Source of the DNA: DASWNP01 sp035537095
GTDB taxonomy: Bacteria; Acidobacteriota; Blastocatellia; Pyrinomonadales; Pyrinomonadaceae
DNA: 23,569 nt
Reading direction: 5' to 3'
Assembly: GCA_035537095.1 (NCBI GenBank)
Contig: DATLMV010000216.1
Location: 1 to 23,569, forward strand
A program made the position numbers and the translations under genes. Each line of letters starts with the position of its first letter. Position 1 is the stretch's first letter. The notes beneath the pieces were generated by a model. It was not told the origin of the DNA and ran no database searches. It worked only from the letters and a program-made list of their open reading frames with translations. Of the stretch, positions 1 to 7,255 are shown piece after piece.

Positions 1-2
1 AC

Positions 3-50
3 GAACCACGCTTCCTCGAACTCATGCGCCGCGTCGGACTGGCGACGTGA
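3..50 (+). CDS. C-terminal end of a probable TPR-domain protein (partial)
   Basis: Only the last 15 codons and the TGA stop lie in the window. They read EPRFLELMRRVGLAT. This closely resembles the usual ending of long TPR proteins (winged-helix/TPR regulators, TPR-bearing serine/threonine kinases or adenylate-cyclase-type proteins), which commonly finish with a D/E-P-R-F-x-x-L-L-R-R-x-G-L motif. The match to that ending is seen in the sequence; the family is inferred from this tail alone, so which type of TPR protein it is cannot be told. The next gene starts about 410 bases downstream, so it is probably transcribed separately. Confidence 0.5.
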   Translation, partial: EPRFLELMRRVGLAT

Positions 51-248
51 AGAAAGATGCCGGATGTCAGGTGTCGGGAAAAGCACGGGCATCATTCTTT
101 TTATCCGCCGTCCGGCCTCTCATCCGCCGCCCGCTTTTTGCCTTGAGAAGTTTTAAGAAACTTTGATGCATCTCTTGATGACTTACGTCGTATTCCTAAC
201 GCATTATCGCAGTTGATTTCCCGGACGAACGCGCGGCGCGCAGGTGAA

Positions 249-265
249 ATTGTCATTGTGACAAT
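249..265. promoter_or_regulatory. Operator-like perfect dyad upstream of the dehydrogenase
   Basis: The sequence ATTGTCA-TTG-TGACAAT is a perfect 7-base inverted repeat around a 3-base centre. That size and symmetry suit a dimeric helix-turn-helix regulator, and it lies about 200 bases upstream of the dehydrogenase start. No regulator gene is adjacent, so which protein would bind is unknown. It could also be a short hairpin in a leader. Confidence 0.35.
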
Positions 266-305
266 CAGGAGAGACAGCACGCGCGCGATTGAAACTCAGA
301 CAGAA

Positions 306-403
306 GCGGAATCGAACAGGGATAGACAGGATGAACAGGATAAAAGAAACGGCACAAGCGACATTGATTCATCATCCTGTCCAGCCCTGTTAATTGCTTC
401 CGC
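306..403. repeat. Intergenic inverted repeat, 9-base units (family shared with 13607-13832)
   Basis: The left arm (306-345) holds units such as GATAGACAG and GATGAACAG. The right arm (368-403) is their imperfect reverse complement and ends in TTCCGC, matching GCGGAA at the left edge. The 27 bases from AACAGGG at 315 to 341 differ at only about 4 positions from the right-arm copy of the element at 13796-13822 (read on the minus strand). The two copies are therefore one dispersed family. It sits 59 bases before the dehydrogenase start codon. Confidence 0.75.
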
Positions 404-461
404 AGTTTTCCAAATCGAAAGGAACCGGCGAGCGCGGCGGCTCGCCCGGCGACGGAGGAAG

Positions 462-1541
462 ATGCACACAGCAGAAGAGAGAGAGAGACCTGAGCACGAA
501 CATCTCGTGAGTTGCTTCGACCCTTCATTGGGTTATCACGGCATCATCGCCATTCATAGCACGCGTCTCGGCCCTGCGGTCGGCGGCACGCGTTTCTGGA
601 ACTACGCGAGCGACGAAGAGGCCGTCACCGATGCGCTCCGTCTGGCGCGCGGCATGACCTACAAGAACGCGCTCGCAGGGCTGCCGCTCGGCGGCGGCAA
701 GTCCATCATCATCGGCAACAACAAGGCGACGGAGCGCGAGCGCATCTTCCGCGCGCACGGGCGTTTCGTCCAGTCGCTCGAAGGACGCTACATCACCGCC
801 GAGGATGTCGGGACGAGCACGACCGACATGGCGTACGTCCGCATGGAGACGCCCTACGTCGCCGGTCTCGAATCGGGTTCGGGCGACCCTTCGCCCGTGA
901 CGGCGCGCGGCGTCTTTCGTGCGATTGAAGCGTCGGCCAAATATCGTTGGGGGACGGAGAATCTCGCAGGGCGGACGGTCGCGCTGCAAGGCTGCGGGCA
1001 CGTCGGCTACTATCTGGCGCGGTTGCTCCATCGGGCGGGCGCGCATCTCGTCGTCACGGACATCGAAGCGGAGCGCATCGCGCGCGTTGTCGGGGAGTTT
1101 CAGGCGAGGCCCGTCGAGCCCGAGGAGATTTACGGCGTGCGCGCCGACATCTACGCGCCGTGCGCGCTCGGCGGCGTCATCAACGACCGCACGATTCCCC
1201 TGCTCAAAGCGGAGATCGTCGCGGGCGCGGCCAACAATCAACTGCTCGAATCGCGTCACGGCGACGCGCTCGAAGCGCGAAACATTCTCTACGCGCCCGA
1301 CTACGTCGCCAACGCGGGCGGCATCATCAACGGCTGCATCGAACTGCTCGGCTGGCCGCAATCACGCGCGCTCGATAAAGTTGACGCCATCTACCACACC
1401 GTGCTCCACATCTTCGAGAGCGCGCGCGCCGCGAGCGTCCCGACCTACAAGGCCGCCGACCGCATCGCCGAAAGCCGCCTGCTCGATGCGCCGCGCACGA
1501 ATGAAACAACCGGCACGGCGAGCATGAGTCAACCGGCATGA
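462..1541 (+). CDS. Leucine dehydrogenase-type amino acid dehydrogenase
   Basis: A 359-residue NAD-dependent Glu/Leu/Phe/Val dehydrogenase, which would oxidatively deaminate leucine or other branched-chain amino acids to 2-oxo acids in the cytoplasm. The N-terminal domain has the family signature GMTYKNALAGLPLGGGK, holding the two active-site lysines, and the DPSPVTARGVF segment before the cofactor domain. The Rossmann loop is GCGHVG, followed by an acidic VVTDIE strand end suited to NAD. The C-terminal CALGGVIND, GAANNQL and YAPDYVANAGGIINGC blocks are typical of leucine dehydrogenase, and the length matches (about 360). I chose ATG 462 because GGAGGA lies 4 bases upstream; the longer open frame back to 213 only translates repeat DNA. 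Phenylalanine or valine preference cannot be excluded. Confidence 0.92.
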   Translation: MHTAEERERPEHEHLVSCFDPSLGYHGIIAIHSTRLGPAVGGTRFWNYASDEEAVTDALRLARGMTYKNALAGLPLGGGKSIIIGNNKATERERIFRAHGRFVQSLEGRYITAEDVGTSTTDMAYVRMETPYVAGLESGSGDPSPVTARGVFRAIEASAKYRWGTENLAGRTVALQGCGHVGYYLARLLHRAGAHLVVTDIEAERIARVVGEFQARPVEPEEIYGVRADIYAPCALGGVINDRTIPLLKAEIVAGAANNQLLESRHGDALEARNILYAPDYVANAGGIINGCIELLGWPQSRALDKVDAIYHTVLHIFESARAASVPTYKAADRIAESRLLDAPRTNETTGTASMSQPA

Positions 1542-1545
1542 GAAC

Positions 1546-1650
1546 GGACGATGGACGATGGACAAGAGAATCTGCTTTGCTATCGTCCGCCATCGGTCGT
1601 TTATCGTCATATGGTCAAACGATAATTTCATCGTCCATCGTCCATCGTCT
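1546..1650. repeat. Heptamer inverted repeat after the dehydrogenase stop
   Basis: The left arm at 1546-1563 is built on the 7-base unit GACGATG. The right arm at 1633-1650 is its reverse complement at 17 of 18 positions, and further heptamers (TATCGTC) continue to about 1657. Degenerate copies (TATCGTC, TTATCGTC) lie in the loop at 1580-1610. The array starts 5 bases after the dehydrogenase stop and ends just before the ribosome binding site of the next gene. It contains no stop in the frame of the downstream gene, so that open frame extends back to an ATGA overlap at 1538. Confidence 0.8.
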
Positions 1651-1675
1651 ATCGTCCAATCAGAAGGAGCGTGGA

Positions 1676-2590
1676 ATGAAGAAGGCTTCGGTTGTTGTGT
1701 GGCTCGCGTTTTTGTTGACGACGTGCGTACTGGCGCAAAGTGGCGGCGCGGCGTCGTGGTCGTCAGACCTGCGTGCGATGGTCGAGACGGAGCGCGCTTT
1801 CTCGCAGACCTCTGTGGAGAAGGGCATCCGCTCGTCGTTCCTCGCCTTCCTCGCCGACGACGGCATTATGTTTCGCCCCGGCCCGGTCAACGGCAAGAAG
1901 ATGTGGGGCGAGCGCAAGGAGATTGCGGGCCTGCTGACGTGGCAACCGGCTTACGCGGACATGTCGCGCGCGGGCGATCTGGGTTACACGACCGGCCCTT
2001 GGGAGTTCCGGGAAAAGACGCTCGCCGATAAGCCCTTAGGCTACGGCCATTTCATCACGCTCTGGCGCAAGCAGACGGACGGCACATACAAGTTCGTCCT
2101 CGACATCGGCATAGATAACCCGCCGCCGACCGCGCCGGCGCCGTCGCTCCAATCTCCGCCGCAACCAAACGGCGCGCGGAAGTCAGCAGCCGCGAAGGTC
2201 AACGCGGCGAGCGAGAGCGCGCAACTGCGCGTGCTCGACAATGCTTACGCGAGCGCGTCGAAGTCGCGCGGGATGGTCAAAGCCTTTCTCGCCTACGCCG
2301 CAGAGGATGTCAGGCTTTATCGTCCCGGCAACTTTCCCGCCGTCGGCAGGGAAGCGGCGCGCGCCCTGCTCGCCGCCAAACCCGGCACGCTCGGCTGGCA
2401 GCCGCTCGCCGCACACGTCTCGGACTCCGCCGACATCGGCTACACCTACGGCACATACGAATTCAGACCCGTCGATGCCGCCAAGCCCGCCGAGCAAGGC
2501 CACTACGTCAGAATCTGGAAGAAGCAACGCGACGGCAAATGGAAGAACGTCCTCGACGTAATCAATCCTCTGCCGCCGCCAAAAGCCTAG
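1676..2590 (+). CDS. Secreted protein with two SnoaL/DUF4440-like domains
   Basis: A 304-residue protein with a signal peptide (about residues 1-20, cleavage near VLA-QS). Two related domains of the SnoaL/DUF4440 (NTF2-like) fold lie at about 32-145 and 182-298, joined by a Pro/Ala-rich linker at 149-175. They align through AFLADDGIMFRPGPVNG / AFLAYAAEDVRLYRPGNF, LTWQPAYADMS / LGWQPLAAHVS, DLGYTTGPWEF / DIGYTYGTYEF, and the GHFITLWRKQTDGTYKFVLDI / GHYVRIWKKQRDGKWKNVLDV segments. Such domains bind small ligands or act as scaffolds; no catalytic residues can be assigned. ATG 1676 is chosen because AGAAGGAG lies just upstream and a signal peptide follows at once; the frame is open further upstream through the repeat. 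Probable periplasmic or extracellular location. Confidence 0.85.
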   Translation: MKKASVVVWLAFLLTTCVLAQSGGAASWSSDLRAMVETERAFSQTSVEKGIRSSFLAFLADDGIMFRPGPVNGKKMWGERKEIAGLLTWQPAYADMSRAGDLGYTTGPWEFREKTLADKPLGYGHFITLWRKQTDGTYKFVLDIGIDNPPPTAPAPSLQSPPQPNGARKSAAAKVNAASESAQLRVLDNAYASASKSRGMVKAFLAYAAEDVRLYRPGNFPAVGREAARALLAAKPGTLGWQPLAAHVSDSADIGYTYGTYEFRPVDAAKPAEQGHYVRIWKKQRDGKWKNVLDVINPLPPPKA

Positions 2591-2598
2591 CCGGAAGG

Positions 2599-2715
2599 AA
2601 GTCCAAAATCTGAAAGTCGCAAGTCCAAAGTCGAGAAACAGTTTTTATCGTTACCACTCCGAGACTGAAACTCCCTGTTTTGACTTTCGACTTTGGACTT
2701 TTAGACTTTGGACTT
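2599..2715. repeat. Heptamer inverted repeat between the SnoaL-like and HEAT genes
   Basis: The left arm (2599-2641) carries AAGTCCAAAATC, AAAGTCG and AAGTCCAAAGTCG. The right arm (2675-2715) carries GACTTTC, GACTTTG, GACTTTT and GACTTTGGACTT with a period of about 7. The reverse complement of the right arm lines up with the left arm over about 40 bases with few mismatches, and both end at a matching AACAG / CTGTT next to the loop. It begins 9 bases after the stop of the SnoaL-like gene. Confidence 0.8.
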
Positions 2716-2817
2716 ATTTTTATTGCCTTAGGGGACGAGTTGGCGGAGAATGGCTGGCAAAAGCAAATCGCATCTCGGGAGTCGGCAAAACAGCGGGCGA
2801 AAGGATGGCGTCAAAGG

Positions 2818-3744
2818 ATGCATGAAGGACAACCTCATGGGGCGGCGTTTGTGCGTCGTTCGATGTTCTTGATGGTCTCGCTGCTGCTGTCGCTCTGCGC
2901 GCTCTCGCCTTTGGCGTCCGCGCGCGCGCAGCAGATGCAGGCGTTCGCCGAAGCGCCGGAGGCCGCGCCGCCGCCGATGAAATACATCCCGCCGCAGGAG
3001 CGCGCGCTGCTCGACGTTCATGTGCGCGACGCGAAGGCGCGCACGCGTGTGAGTCTGGATTTGGCGGAGGCGCGTCTGCTGCGCGCCGCACAGTTGACGG
3101 ACGCCGCGCAGTTCGACGCGGCTTCGTCCGAGTTGGGGATTTATCAGGCCATCGTCGAGGACGCCGTCAGCTTCCTGCGCCGTCAGGCCAACGCCGACAA
3201 CAAAACACGCGACCTCTGCAAACGTCTCGAAGTGAGCCTGCGCGCGCACGGCCCGCGCATCGAGACTATCCGGCGCATGACGCCCTCCGAAGACGCCCCC
3301 AACGTCCGCGCCGCCTACGAGTGCACGCGCCGCGCCCGCTCCGAAGCCCTCAACGCTTTCTACGGTCAGACGGTGATGGACGAACCCGCCGTCGCGGAAG
3401 CGTCGAACGCGCACGCGCCCGCGACATCACAAGTCGCGCCGCCCGCCGTAGATTCACACGCGCGCCTGCGCGCCGCCTACGATCTTCTGAGCGTCAAGGC
3501 AAAAGCGAAAGAGGCCCTGCCCGAGTTGATTGCGCTCTTGAAGGACGCGGAGGCTCTGGTGCGCGGCAACGCCGCATACGGTCTCGGCTGCATCGGCCCC
3601 GACGCGCAGACAGCCGTCCCCGCGCTCCTCGAACTACTCAAAGACAAGAACTCCCTCGTCCGCTACAGCGCCGCCGAAGCCATCGCCAAAATCGGCCTCG
3701 CCGCCGTCCCCGCCCTCGACAAAGCGACGAAGATAGACAAGTAA
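2818..3744 (+). CDS. Secreted protein with C-terminal HEAT repeats
   Basis: A 308-residue protein starting with a long signal peptide (hydrophobic core MVSLLLSLCALSPLASARA, cleavage near ARA-QQ). A helical region at about 55-200 follows; I do not recognise it. It contains two cysteines (in DLCKRL and YECTRRA) that could pair outside the cytoplasm. Residues about 225-305 form two HEAT-like repeats, seen in LPELIALLKDAEALVRGNAAYGLG and VPALLELLKDKNSLVRYSAAEAIAKIG, so a protein-binding role is likely. ATG 2818 is the first start that keeps the signal peptide without running into the upstream repeat. Its ribosome site (GAAAGGA) is about 11 bases away and weak, and a later ATG at 2863 would also leave a signal peptide. 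Confidence 0.75.
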   Translation: MHEGQPHGAAFVRRSMFLMVSLLLSLCALSPLASARAQQMQAFAEAPEAAPPPMKYIPPQERALLDVHVRDAKARTRVSLDLAEARLLRAAQLTDAAQFDAASSELGIYQAIVEDAVSFLRRQANADNKTRDLCKRLEVSLRAHGPRIETIRRMTPSEDAPNVRAAYECTRRARSEALNAFYGQTVMDEPAVAEASNAHAPATSQVAPPAVDSHARLRAAYDLLSVKAKAKEALPELIALLKDAEALVRGNAAYGLGCIGPDAQTAVPALLELLKDKNSLVRYSAAEAIAKIGLAAVPALDKATKIDK

Positions 3745-3750
3745 GATAAC

Positions 3751-3818
3751 GATGAATGCGGAATGCGGAATGATGAACTGAAAGCGTCCTGACTTTCATT
3801 CATCATTCCGCATTCATC
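3751..3818. repeat. Heptamer inverted repeat at a convergent junction (possible bidirectional terminator)
   Basis: The left arm 3751-3784 is GATGAATGCGG followed by AATGCGG and AATGATG units. The right arm 3793-3818 is its exact reverse complement apart from one extra heptamer in the left arm and one base near the loop. The element starts 7 bases after the HEAT gene stop and overlaps by two bases the TGA stop of the sulfatase-like gene on the other strand. Such a stem between convergent genes could end transcription from both sides, although there is no long T-run. Confidence 0.8.
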
Positions 3819-5406
3819 ATTTGTTACACGGGCTGTCGGCGATGGAGCGATGTCGGTCGAGCCATGCGGCGACGGTCGGGGCGTCGTGTAGCTCCCCGCG
3901 AAGGACGGCGAGGAGGAGGTCTTGTGTGAGGACGGTGTTGAAGGGCGCGTCGTAGGTCGCGGCGTCGGCGTGTGCGGCCAACTTGAGGATGAAGGGGATG
4001 CGGTGGTTGGTCTGTCCGCTCCATGCGGCGGCGTCTTCGCGCGTCCAGAATGCCGACTCTTTTTTCCAGACGTTCGGCACGCGCCACCAATGATCGGAAC
4101 TGACGAGCAGCGTCGTCTCCTCCCAGAGTCCCGCATCTTCCAACGCGCGGCGCAGCGTGCCGAGCGCGCGGTCGGCGAGCGCGAGATTGTCGAGATAGCT
4201 TCTCTGCGCGTCGTCGGAAAACTCTTGTTTCGTCCGGTCGTAGATACCGGGCGGATGCGGCACGGGCAGATGTATCAGGACGAGCCGCACGCGCGCATCC
4301 GACGTTAACCGCTCCGCTTCCTCCAACAGATTCGAGTATTCCGCGCTCTGCGTCCGGCGCACCAAGCGTTCGTTGGCGGGAACGAAGCGCGCGACGAGCG
4401 GCAGCGGCGAGACCGATTCGCCGAGTTGCTGCAACATGCTGCCCGCGACCGTCAACTTCTGTTTCGCCAGAGAGTCGGCCCGCTCCGTGTAGCAACTCAG
4501 GAGACTCCTGCCGAGCAAACGACAGTAAGGATGATACCAACCGGCGAGCGCGCTCCGGACGCCCGCGTCGCGCGCGCGCGTGAAGATGTTGGGCTCCGCC
4601 GTGAACTCCGCGACCTCTCCCGACTCTTGATAGCGGATTCGCAGTTTGTCGGGGCCGAGCACCTTCGTCCGGCAGATGAGCTTGCCCGTGAGCAAAGAGG
4701 GCACGGCCTTCATCGTCTCGCCAGCAGCGGCGTAGGCTTGCGCGGCGACGAACGACTCATTGCGCAGGCGGTCGAACTCCGGCAACAGAACGCTCGCCGG
4801 TCGCTCGTCAAAAGCGAGACGCTGGTCGAACTCGTCAAACAGAATCCACACGACGCGCGGGCTGCGTGTCGTCCTCTCGTCGTGCGGCAGAGAGCTGAGG
4901 TCGCCCGTGCGCGCCGTCGCCGCCGGATTGTTTCGGAGCGCGAGCCAGACCCCTTGCGCGAAGGTGATGAGGACGAACGGCGCGAGCACGAGCACGAGCG
5001 CGACCGCCGCGCGAAACATCTGCTGCCGCCAGCGCACGAGCGCGAACGCGACGAGCAACAACAGGGAGACGCCGAGAACAAGCAGGCCGACTTTGCCGGA
5101 GAGTGCTTCGAGGCGCGCGCGCGTGAAGAGGGCGGACTCGCCGCGCAGACCGTTTAAAGGCAACAGCAACGCGAGCATGAAGGCGACCTGCGCGAGCCCG
5201 CGCACGAGCGGTTTACCGCTCCGGCGCGCGAGAGTTATCCCGGCGAACAAGAGCGCGGCGACGAGCGCGACGTTGAGCGTGATGGCGGCGAGTTCGATGA
5301 GACGCGAGCGCGGGAAATAGTAGTAAGCCGGATTGAGCAGCAGCCGCCAAGCCCTGTAGAAACAGAGGTTCGAGAGCGAGAGCGCGATGATGAAGTCTCT
5401 AAGCAT
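3817..5406 (-). CDS. Membrane-anchored sulfatase-like hydrolase/transferase
   Basis: A 529-residue integral membrane protein of the alkaline phosphatase/sulfatase superfamily. Four hydrophobic segments (about 38-60, 70-87, 103-124, 132-151) precede an extracytoplasmic catalytic domain. Metal-site motifs are visible: ILFDEFD at 188-194, the likely nucleophile Thr231 in GETMKAVPSLLTG, HLPVPHPP at 379-386, SSDHWW at 436-441 with Asp438 and His439, and NHRIPFI near His468. A threonine nucleophile in place of the Cys of true sulfatases suggests a phosphoglycerol- or phosphoethanolamine-transferase-type reaction on lipids or surface polymers; this is inference. ATG 5404-5406 overlaps the stop of the upstream methyltransferase gene (minus strand GATGCTTAG), implying translational coupling. 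Its stop lies in the repeat at 3751-3818. Confidence 0.85.
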   Translation of the reverse strand: MLRDFIIALSLSNLCFYRAWRLLLNPAYYYFPRSRLIELAAITLNVALVAALLFAGITLARRSGKPLVRGLAQVAFMLALLLPLNGLRGESALFTRARLEALSGKVGLLVLGVSLLLLVAFALVRWRQQMFRAAVALVLVLAPFVLITFAQGVWLALRNNPAATARTGDLSSLPHDERTTRSPRVVWILFDEFDQRLAFDERPASVLLPEFDRLRNESFVAAQAYAAAGETMKAVPSLLTGKLICRTKVLGPDKLRIRYQESGEVAEFTAEPNIFTRARDAGVRSALAGWYHPYCRLLGRSLLSCYTERADSLAKQKLTVAGSMLQQLGESVSPLPLVARFVPANERLVRRTQSAEYSNLLEEAERLTSDARVRLVLIHLPVPHPPGIYDRTKQEFSDDAQRSYLDNLALADRALGTLRRALEDAGLWEETTLLVSSDHWWRVPNVWKKESAFWTREDAAAWSGQTNHRIPFILKLAAHADAATYDAPFNTVLTQDLLLAVLRGELHDAPTVAAWLDRHRSIADSPCNK

Positions 5407-6868
5407 CTCCGTTCGTCGCCCTCTTTTTGCGGAGCAGATAGACGCGCCGCGCCGAGTCGCCCATCTGCTGCGAATCCATGATCTCGAAATGCTTCCGGCA
5501 CGCCTGCTCGAAAAATTCCCGCGTCAGATAGGTGAACAAAGAGTCGCGCCCGCGCGCGATGCGTCGAAACATCGGGTCGGCGGGCGGGATGTATTCGACG
5601 ACGAGCAGATCGGTCGTCAGGTCGGCGGCGAGTTCGAGGATGAGCGCGAGCGGGACGCGCTCGCCGACGAGCATGTGATGGACGACCGAGAGCATCAGGA
5701 CGGCATCGAAGAAGCCGCGCGCGCGCTCGATAAAGGATGCGCACTCGGCGTTGCGCCAGCCCGTCGCAGGACTCGGCTGCGTGAGATTCAGGACGAGCGG
5801 CAAGATGTCCGCGTCCTTCTGCGACGCCTGACGCCAGACCTCCCCGACGACCGCCGCGTCCGCATCAACGGCGACGACGCCCGCGCCGTGTTCAGCCGCG
5901 AGTCTGCTGAAGTGGCCCGTGTTGCAGCCGACATCGAGCAGGCGGCGCGGCGCGTGCGTCTTGAGCGCAGCCGCGACGAACGCGTGCTTGGCGTCGAAGT
6001 AGGCGCGCGTGAAATGCTTGTCGGGCGTCATGTAGTCAGACCAAGCGGAATCTTCTCTTTTGTCCGGCGCGACCGCTGCGAGTTGACGGCGCAGGCGCTT
6101 GAAGAGTTGTTCGAGGATGAAACGCGCCTTCGCAGGGTTGTCGAGCCGCTTCGGTGCGTAGATGCCCGCGCCGTCCGGCGCGCTCTTGCGCGCGAGCCAT
6201 GTGGGTATCGAGACGAGCGTCAAAAACGGCGGCGCAAACCTCTGCGCCGTGCTGCACAGCCGGTAAACGTCTTCAGGGTCGAGCCCTTCGCGTCGCGCGA
6301 GAAAGAGTTGATGCGCGGGCGTCCTGAAATGTTTGGCGACCAGTAGCGGCAGCAGAAACGTGCGGGCGAACTGCGCTTCGGGCAGCCACGTCGGGTCGGC
6401 GGGGTCGCGCCGCTCGAAGGAGAGCAGGTCTATGAAGACGGCGCGCGGGCCGCGAAAGAGTAGATTAAACGGCGACGCGTCTTTGAGTCCGAAGCCTTCG
6501 TCCAAAATGTTTTCGGCGATGTCGAGCGTCAGACGCGCCGCCGCGTGCAGCATCTCCGGCGGCCACTCGTAGGGAAAGCTCTGAAAGCCTACCCGCTCAT
6601 GTTCGACCGCGACCGGATACACGTCGCGCCGCGCGAATCCGTCCTCACGGAAGATGCCGGAGGCGGACAGCCCCGCTTGCAGTCGCGCGGTCGCCGTCTC
6701 GTCGAGAACATCCGTGCGGACGATGCGGCCCGCGCCCGTGAGTTTTCGCGCGGCGTCGGAGCGGAGGAAAGCCTGTAGGTCTGCGAAGCCCTCGCGCGTG
6801 ATGAAACGGATGATGCGCCCGTCGTGTTCGGTGAGAAATCCTGTAGGGTCGCGGAAGGAGAAGGGCAT
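5399..6868 (-). CDS. Class I SAM-dependent methyltransferase with N-terminal kinase-like region
   Basis: A 489-residue, two-part protein. The C-terminal part (about 285-475) is a class I methyltransferase: motif I RRLLDVGCNTGHFSRLA (308-324), acidic strand-2 end VVAVDAD (331-337), and LMLSVVHHML (391-400) as motif IV. The N-terminal part (about 80-240) has ENILDEGFGLKDASPFNLLF and AVFIDLLSFE, which recall the catalytic and metal loops of small-molecule kinase folds (D-x5-N, then ID). I have seen this arrangement in NoeA-type nodulation-related methyltransferases; that naming rests on memory. The substrate is unknown, perhaps a surface glycan or lipid given the sulfatase-like neighbour it overlaps. 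No strong ribosome site precedes ATG 6868, so the start is less sure. Confidence 0.82.
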   Translation of the reverse strand: MPFSFRDPTGFLTEHDGRIIRFITREGFADLQAFLRSDAARKLTGAGRIVRTDVLDETATARLQAGLSASGIFREDGFARRDVYPVAVEHERVGFQSFPYEWPPEMLHAAARLTLDIAENILDEGFGLKDASPFNLLFRGPRAVFIDLLSFERRDPADPTWLPEAQFARTFLLPLLVAKHFRTPAHQLFLARREGLDPEDVYRLCSTAQRFAPPFLTLVSIPTWLARKSAPDGAGIYAPKRLDNPAKARFILEQLFKRLRRQLAAVAPDKREDSAWSDYMTPDKHFTRAYFDAKHAFVAAALKTHAPRRLLDVGCNTGHFSRLAAEHGAGVVAVDADAAVVGEVWRQASQKDADILPLVLNLTQPSPATGWRNAECASFIERARGFFDAVLMLSVVHHMLVGERVPLALILELAADLTTDLLVVEYIPPADPMFRRIARGRDSLFTYLTREFFEQACRKHFEIMDSQQMGDSARRVYLLRKKRATNGDA

Positions 6869-6973
6869 GGCTTGCGGCGCGGTTGCCTTTGGGTAAGTGC
6901 GACGGGACAGCCTTCGAGTTGATAACGCAAACTTGGAGACGAGAGCGCAAACGTCGAGACGGAAGCCCCGCCG

Positions 6974-7255
6974 CTACAGCATCGTGCGCGGCGTCTCCTC
7001 CGGCGCATTCGCGCGCGACTCGACGGCGGCGGCGTGCGCGTCCTCCGTCTTTTCGGAAAGAGTGGCGGCGTCCTGTTTGTCGCCGCGCGTGCGGATGGCT
7101 TCGCGGACGCGGCGCGTGTAGTAGCGCACGTAGAAGATCAGACCGAAGACGGCGGCGAGCAGCAGTTGCCAGATGAGCGAACCGCTGCCGGGGTCGCCGT
7201 AGAGCAACGCGTGCGCCGCGTGTAGTTGGAGCAAAAGTGTCATCTCCAACTGCAT
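6974..7255 (-). CDS. Small single-span membrane protein with DPGSGS motif
   Basis: A 93-residue protein: a short N-terminus, a DPGSGS motif at 21-26, one hydrophobic segment at about 27-45 (SLIWQLLLAAVFGLIFYVRY), then a basic patch and a charged, Ala/Glu-rich tail. Small proteins with D-P-G-S/T-G-S just before a transmembrane helix are common next to polysaccharide or sulfatase-like genes in many phyla; the role is not known. It is the first gene of a minus-strand set, 105 bases before the methyltransferase. ATG 7255 is used; a second ATG at 7243 has GGAG immediately before it, too close for a ribosome site. A shorter tail or start cannot be excluded. Confidence 0.65.
   Translation of the reverse strand: MQLEMTLLLQLHAAHALLYGDPGSGSLIWQLLLAAVFGLIFYVRYYTRRVREAIRTRGDKQDAATLSEKTEDAHAAAVESRANAPEETPRTML

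Larger units (their letters stand above)
51..461. other. Intergenic region with operator-like dyad and repeat hairpin
   Basis: This 411-base gap has no credible gene. An open frame from 213 continues into the dehydrogenase, but its translation of 306-350 is just the repeat described separately. The same repeat in the same frame yields SNRDGQD near the end of the regulator at 13.8 kb. The gap contains a perfect 7-3-7 dyad (249-265), a small A/T dyad at 148-163 (AAGTTT, TAAG, AAACTT) and the inverted repeat at 306-403. I found no convincing -35/-10 pair. Confidence 0.6.

Noticed and set aside
213..461. 83-codon N-terminal extension of the dehydrogenase
   Set aside because: It translates repeat DNA, contains no domain, and a strong ribosome site sits just before ATG 462.
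525..1361. 278-codon open frame antisense to the dehydrogenase
   Set aside because: Arg/Val/Asp-rich shadow frame produced by GC-biased codons; no ribosome site or domain, and the plus-strand gene is certain.
5387..6346. 319-codon plus-strand frame over the methyltransferase
   Set aside because: Antisense shadow with Arg-rich composition; the minus-strand gene has clear motifs.
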